Origin: Limnoperna fortunei
Lineage: Eukaryota > Mollusca > Bivalvia > Mytilida > Modiolidae
Assembly: GCA_944474755.1 (NCBI GenBank)
Contig: OX104124.1
Location: forward strand, 46,763,342 to 46,827,341
DNA: 64,000 nt
Reading direction: 5' to 3'
A model generated the notes under the pieces. That model did no database searches and was not told where the DNA came from. It saw only the letters and a list, made by a program, of their open reading frames with translations. A program made the translations under genes and the position numbers. Below, one piece after another: positions 59,446-64,000 of this stretch. Numbering within the stretch: position 1 is the stretch's first letter; each line of letters starts with the position of its first letter.

Positions 59446-59811
59446 GGTGCATTTAATGTCGCTAGTCAGTATCGGAAAGTTCCAAGAACATTTCAAGTAT
59501 ATGGATGTGTCACCGGGTGCTGGGAACATTTGTGTAAATAAATTAATATTTACATGTAGTATTACAACTACATTTCTTGTCTTTATTAGTGCATATAGTG
59601 CATGTAGTATTACAACTGCATTTCTTGTCTTTATTAGTGCATTCATCGTTTTCATTTCATTCATTTACATGTAACATTCGTCATTAATCTCATTCGATAG
59701 AATAGAATACGGACTATGTCGACTATACTGCATGCGTGTCACAAAATGAATCAGCTGCTTTCGAGTTAATTTTATGGCTCCTCCTCCGGGTATCTGCACA
59801 TAACCAATCTG
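59446..59811. other. Short duplication, then possible 5' region of the next gene
   Basis: At 59,554-59,645 a block of about 50 bp (GTAGTATTACAACTACATTT, CTTGTCTTTATTAGTGCAT) occurs twice in tandem. From about 59,700 the sequence becomes less AT-rich. This could be the promoter or leader of the exon at 59,885, but I see no TATA box. Confidence 0.45.
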
Positions 59812-59883
59812 GTAAGTCAAATAAACCAAAGTGACGCCACAATCTAAAATTCCGCTCCCTCACGTCATTTTATCACCTAACAG
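59812..59883 (+). other. Candidate 72-nt intron in the leader
   Basis: CTG/GTAAGT at 59,812 and TATCACCTAACAG/G ending at 59,883 form consensus donor and acceptor sites just before the ATG at 59,885. The alternative is that translation starts upstream without splicing, but no in-frame ATG supports that. Confidence 0.4.
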
Positions 59884-59884
59884 G

Positions 59885-60256
59885 ATGGAAAACGTAGACG
59901 GCATGCTTGAAATTGATTTTCTGAATACCGATGGTCACTGGGATGAGACTATTGACGATATAACCTTGTCCCAAGTGTGCAACGACATAGAAATTGACCA
60001 CGAAATGTCATTGAAAATGTACGATATTACGATTTTACAAGCGCTCGACCGATACGAGATCGACGCCGAAATGTATGATTTACCCGACATGCATTCAAAT
60101 TTTGAAATAATAGAGACTGAAATAACTGCAGAGAATATTATCGAAACTGTAGAGAAGGCAGTAGGTGAAAGTCCTGCTAACGTCAGATATTCATTTGTGG
60201 AAGATTCTGAAATTGAGACATTACAGCCGTTTATTTATATCATTATCTATATGTGA
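59885..60256 (+). CDS. Hypothetical acidic protein, 123 codons
   Basis: The ATG at 59,885 opens MENVDGMLEIDFLNTDGHWD and the frame ends at TGA 60,254-60,256. Residues 1-100 are rich in D, E and I with amphipathic stretches (DDITLSQVCNDIEIDHEMS, ILQALDRYEIDAEMYD, AENIIETVEKAV). Codon use is more GC-rich than the flanks, unlike a chance frame. No domain or signal peptide recognised. The last eight residues (IYIIIYM) look like read-through into non-coding DNA, so the true exon may end earlier at a GT (for example after VEKAV). A second exon is possible at 60,309-60,362 (acceptor TTTTTATAAATAG, reading MENVKTDVDMISRNPEC, donor GTAAAA). It could be the acidic N-terminal part of a larger host or transposon-derived protein. 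Confidence 0.45.
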   Translation: MENVDGMLEIDFLNTDGHWDETIDDITLSQVCNDIEIDHEMSLKMYDITILQALDRYEIDAEMYDLPDMHSNFEIIETEITAENIIETVEKAVGESPANVRYSFVEDSEIETLQPFIYIIIYM

Positions 60257-61860
60257 TGGATGACTCTCTTATTTATTGCGGTCTTGATTTGTTCTTTTTT
60301 ATAAATAGAAATGGAAAATGTCAAAACTGATGTCGATATGATTTCGAGAAACCCGGAGTGTCCTGTAAAACTCTCAACAATTATTTGTGTATTTACCCTG
60401 TTCAAAACTTCCAAAGCTTCCATTTTCTATCTTCTTTTTTTCTAAAAATTAAAATACATATGCATGTACATATCTTTGTACTTCTTAAAGGTCAAATTTT
60501 TATATTTGTCAATAAATCACAAAATCTTTCTTTAAATGTTTGGTAAGTGATTCATCAACACCATACAAATTCAACCAACGCGGTTTCTTGTCAGAATATA
60601 CTAAAATAAAAAAAGTCCAAACTAAACTCCAGGATAAGCATCGTGACTTTCAAATTGTCCACTTCCTGTTTATTATGAGCAATATTTCATAACTCTGGCG
60701 TATGGTTTTGACTTTCCCCAGCTCGTTCATTTTATATTTATAAGCAATATTTCATAACTCTCCGGTATTGTTTTGACTTTCCTCAGCTCCTTCCGTTTAA
60801 GCAATTTTATACAATTTATTCATTATTACGGTCCGCAATTACACGAAGTTCTTTAATTGAAGGATATCGTTGTCACAGTAAACAGAAGACGTTTCACCCC
60901 AGGACGTGATATTTATTTGAACCTTCTAGTAAACACTTCAGTTGTTTGCAGCTAAAGATCAATAAGGTAACATGTGTGCTGTGTAACACATTAGTATTCT
61001 CGATAGTGTTAATGTTCTCTTGCAGTTACAACTGAGTCAAAACAATAAAATACGTACTACAAACTCTTGAAGTACGGGTTGAAAAAAATAAACATATGCG
61101 GATATTAAAACAAATAATATTTCAAGCGATTATCATCTCCTTTTATCTGAACTTGTGTCTACTATATCATTACTGTTTACTGCAACTTAAAGGCACTACT
61201 TGATGTAAACTAAAGGTTCTTCGTTTTGTTGCAACAAACGATTATTTTCACTTTTAACAATTTACGTAATACATGTTCTTGTTTACAACGCTTTTGTTTG
61301 TCATTAGGATGAAAAATACTGTTTATGAGAAAACGTTTTATCTTTTAAAGGGTTTTAATTGCACGGCTTCTCAAATTGCGCTTTCTCAGAATTTTCAGTC
61401 GAATAAAAACGAAACAAAATATACTGAATGACAAGAAACCGCAACATTTTTTAAGGATATTCTTTTAATCCCATATAATAGATTTTAAAATCTATCTTAA
61501 ATGTTTACGTCTTTGATCAGTTACCTTTCTATGGTGTTATTTTCTGTTGTTTTTTTGTAATTGTACCGTCCGTTGTAGGTCCAATATAATACTAATTGAA
61601 AAATTTAAAACTTATAATCATATTCAACCTGGTTAACCTGTAAATAAAATTGACGATAAAGCATAGCTTGGCCAGGGCGGGACAAGGACTTAAATCACTT
61701 TTACACTGTGTTCGGAGGGGAGTCGCATATAAACATGAAATATGAAACATATTACTCACTTTCAATGTTTGTGTTTTTAGTTTTTGTTTGGTGTTGTTTT
61801 TTAAGTGTGTATCCAGATTTGTATTTGTCCTTTGACTATAGGTTCTTGTTGTTCGGTTGG
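60257..61860. other. AT-rich DNA with one local duplication
   Basis: Apart from the possible exon at 60,309-60,362, no gene is seen. A block of about 65 bp (AGCAATATTTCATAACTC, GTTTTGACTTTCC, CAGCTC) occurs twice, from about 60,678 and 60,742. Confidence 0.5.
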
Positions 61861-61881
61861 TTGCGTGATATTTTCCCTTTT

Positions 61882-61889
61882 TGACGTCA
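61882..61889. promoter_or_regulatory. Perfect TGACGTCA palindrome
   Basis: An exact cyclic-AMP-response-element consensus (CREB/ATF family site). No promoter is recognised next to it, so its use is unproven and it may be chance. Confidence 0.25.
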
Positions 61890-64000
61890 CAAAATACTGA
61901 CTATGTTTTTCTTTACTCGAACAGGTATTTTGACTGCGAGATGCTTAGTACAGAATCATGTTCAAATATAAATAATTTAGTACAGTCACTTTTAGCGCTG
62001 TTAAGTCTTTTCCGTAATCAAATGACTATCTATTACTTGAATGGGTGGTTTACTAAATCTAAAAATATTTTTTTGTTATTTCATTGGTTTATGCCAGGAT
62101 CGCACTAGTATGTATACTGAAATTTCGATATATTCTTAGGTTGAACCGGGGTTGTAATCAGTATTTTAGTGTAGTAATGTTACGTTCCACATATTGACTT
62201 TTATTTCATTCAATGAATTGGTCACTGAGCAATTAAAAATCTCCCTACTTTTTAAAGCTGTTTGGAAAAAAATTATATTTTCCATATTTTTATTGTCGTT
62301 CTGCTTTTGATGCAAATAAAACAAAACATATTTTTACCGCTCGTTTTGAACATTTGTTTTAGGAGTAAATTTTTGTTTAATTTAAAAAGCACGTGTGAAG
62401 TGACCACAGGCATTTTAACTCTAAAGCGCCATTGGATAAAAGTTTAGCGTAAAAAATGTCCTTAAAAGGTACATTGTTTACCTATCCTACATATAAATTA
62501 CAAAAACAGATGCTTTAATAAATCCATATATATATTATATGTGAAAATATATTGAAATTTTTTTTCACATTACATAATATTTTTGAAAAGGAAGATAGCT
62601 TTAGTTAACGTAAAAATCAGTGAAAATATATTCAATTTATTAATTAATGAATGAAATATATTTGCACATGTCATAACATTTGTCAAAAGAAGACAACTTT
62701 AGTTAACGTTAATTATTTATTTTTATTATTAATATATTAATATATATAAAATTTAGTTTCACACTTCATAATATTTGTTAACGTTTCCAAATTTATTGCC
62801 TTAGAAGGAAGCTTTTGACGTCTAGATGACTTCTGTATAACTAACATAAACATTTTTATAAAAAAAATCAAATGATTGTCTCCTTTTTCCTGTCTAATGA
62901 TTTTCAAAAATTAACCTAGATCCTATTTATAAAAATCATTAACTGAAACAATATTCAGAAATTTATTTAAAGTTTAGAATTTGCAATTTGTATACACGTT
63001 TACGTTTAAGTGACTATTATCTAGATTATAAACAATGTCTATCTCAAAATCAGTGCGACATTGAATTTTGTCTGATTATGTTTGCTTCGATATTATCTTA
63101 TATAAAACAAAACTAGGATGAGGTTAAGACACGGGAAAGAAGTGAGTATCTGCCGAGACATTTTTTCGTTTGCTACCCGAGTCCTTATATTGCCTTTCGT
63201 TCGTCAAAACTTTAAGTATTATGTTTATGTTTATGTACGATATTTAAAAAACTGACCCATAATATTTTAATTAATATTTATTCTAAAACCACTTTAACAA
63301 TTGGAATTCATAGTGGGACTCTACAAATTACGCATTGTTATTATGAACAGATTACATTTGATTGCGTTGAAATCAGTCATGAAATAATGCGTGCATCTAA
63401 CTATTACACTGTATAATTATGTCATGTACGATGATACCGACTGCGTGATTGCGTCAAAAACCTACAGCCTGTTATTCTGAGTTTTAAACTATCATTTCAA
63501 ATACACTACGAACCCTATAATCACATTTGTGTTGGTTTATTGGCTATCATTTACCGTGACAGAGTTTCACATTATTTTTAAATTGTCAACAAGCAATGAA
63601 ATCCGTGCATGACATTCTTTATACAGATGGTCAACTTTCTTCACAAATAAAGTTTTAAACAAGGTTTAAATGTTAACATTTTTTTCGCCAGACCTTCATT
63701 GTTAATAAATAATCCTTACTAGTTGAGTTTTAGAAGACATATGTTAACAGTTACGTACACTTATGTTTTTAAACAGTTTTTAAGTAAGTAGAATGCATTG
63801 AGGGACCTCCCATTATATGTTACATCGCTTTTCTACTCTTCTGTATATAACACGCTATGAATTCTCTTCTGCCTGGATAATCTTAATACACAAACTTGAA
63901 TGTTTTCATTAACATCTCTCAAATATTGAATCTTTAACTTTAAATTTGTCATCAGTGTATAAGTAACGTAATCGATGTTTAATCTGCTTGATGAGAACAC
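61890..64000. other. AT-rich DNA, no gene recognised
   Basis: Open frames here (75 and 61 codons) show no domain. From about 62,540 to 62,795 a degenerate block occurs about three times (CACATTACATAATATTTTTG, TTTAGTTAACGT; CATGTCATAACATTTGTC, TTTAGTTAACGT; CACTTCATAATATTTGTTAA), a decayed tandem repeat of about 105 bp. Confidence 0.5.

Overview
The window looks like nuclear DNA of an invertebrate, most probably a bivalve mollusc. It is AT-rich, intron-dense and dominated by tandem and interspersed repeats. The markers are tRNA-headed SINEs, GAGTTATCTCCC- and AAGGTCAAAGGTCAAGGTCA-rich repeats, and degenerate LINE and DNC-GQNK transposase-like relics of kinds I know from bivalve genomes. That assignment is inference; the species is not identified. 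There are no bacterial-type genes, rRNA, functional tRNA or CRISPR arrays. Most long open frames are by-products of tandem repeats.

The best-supported host gene is an ankyrin-repeat gene on the minus strand (1,997-24,631). I see eight exons, all a multiple of three long and joinable in phase 0. They are a 90-nt repeat exon, five 99-nt exons each encoding exactly one 33-residue ankyrin repeat, a 51-nt exon, and an exon reaching a stop codon. The five 99-nt exons sit in tandem duplicated blocks of about 540-760 bp. They are nearly invariant in framework but differ at the positions that contact ligand in ankyrin proteins. The 5' end is not found. Two introns hold large satellites: a 74-bp unit over about 13.6 kb (2.5-16.2 kb) and a 27-bp unit over about 4.3 kb (20.0-24.3 kb). 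The second is interrupted by a 5'-truncated LINE and a SINE fragment.

25.2-28 kb is a transposon graveyard. A collinear minus-strand transposase-like relic is split by two SINEs, one of which carries a 942-bp solo LTR with a 4-bp target duplication. 28.4-51.5 kb is a composite repeat array. One copy (28.6-33.9 kb) has its interior expanded into 155-bp repeats, into which a 2,761-bp terminal-inverted-repeat element with its own 52-bp minisatellite inserted at TA. It is followed by about eleven units, mostly near 1.45 kb, packed with AGGTCA half-sites and separated by small hairpins.

51.5-59.5 kb holds SINE pieces, a dispersed repeat bounded by a direct repeat, two transposon-type protein relics and a decayed LINE with a CADD catalytic box. 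59.8-60.3 kb has one candidate host coding exon for an unknown acidic protein. 60.3-64 kb is AT-rich and mostly featureless.
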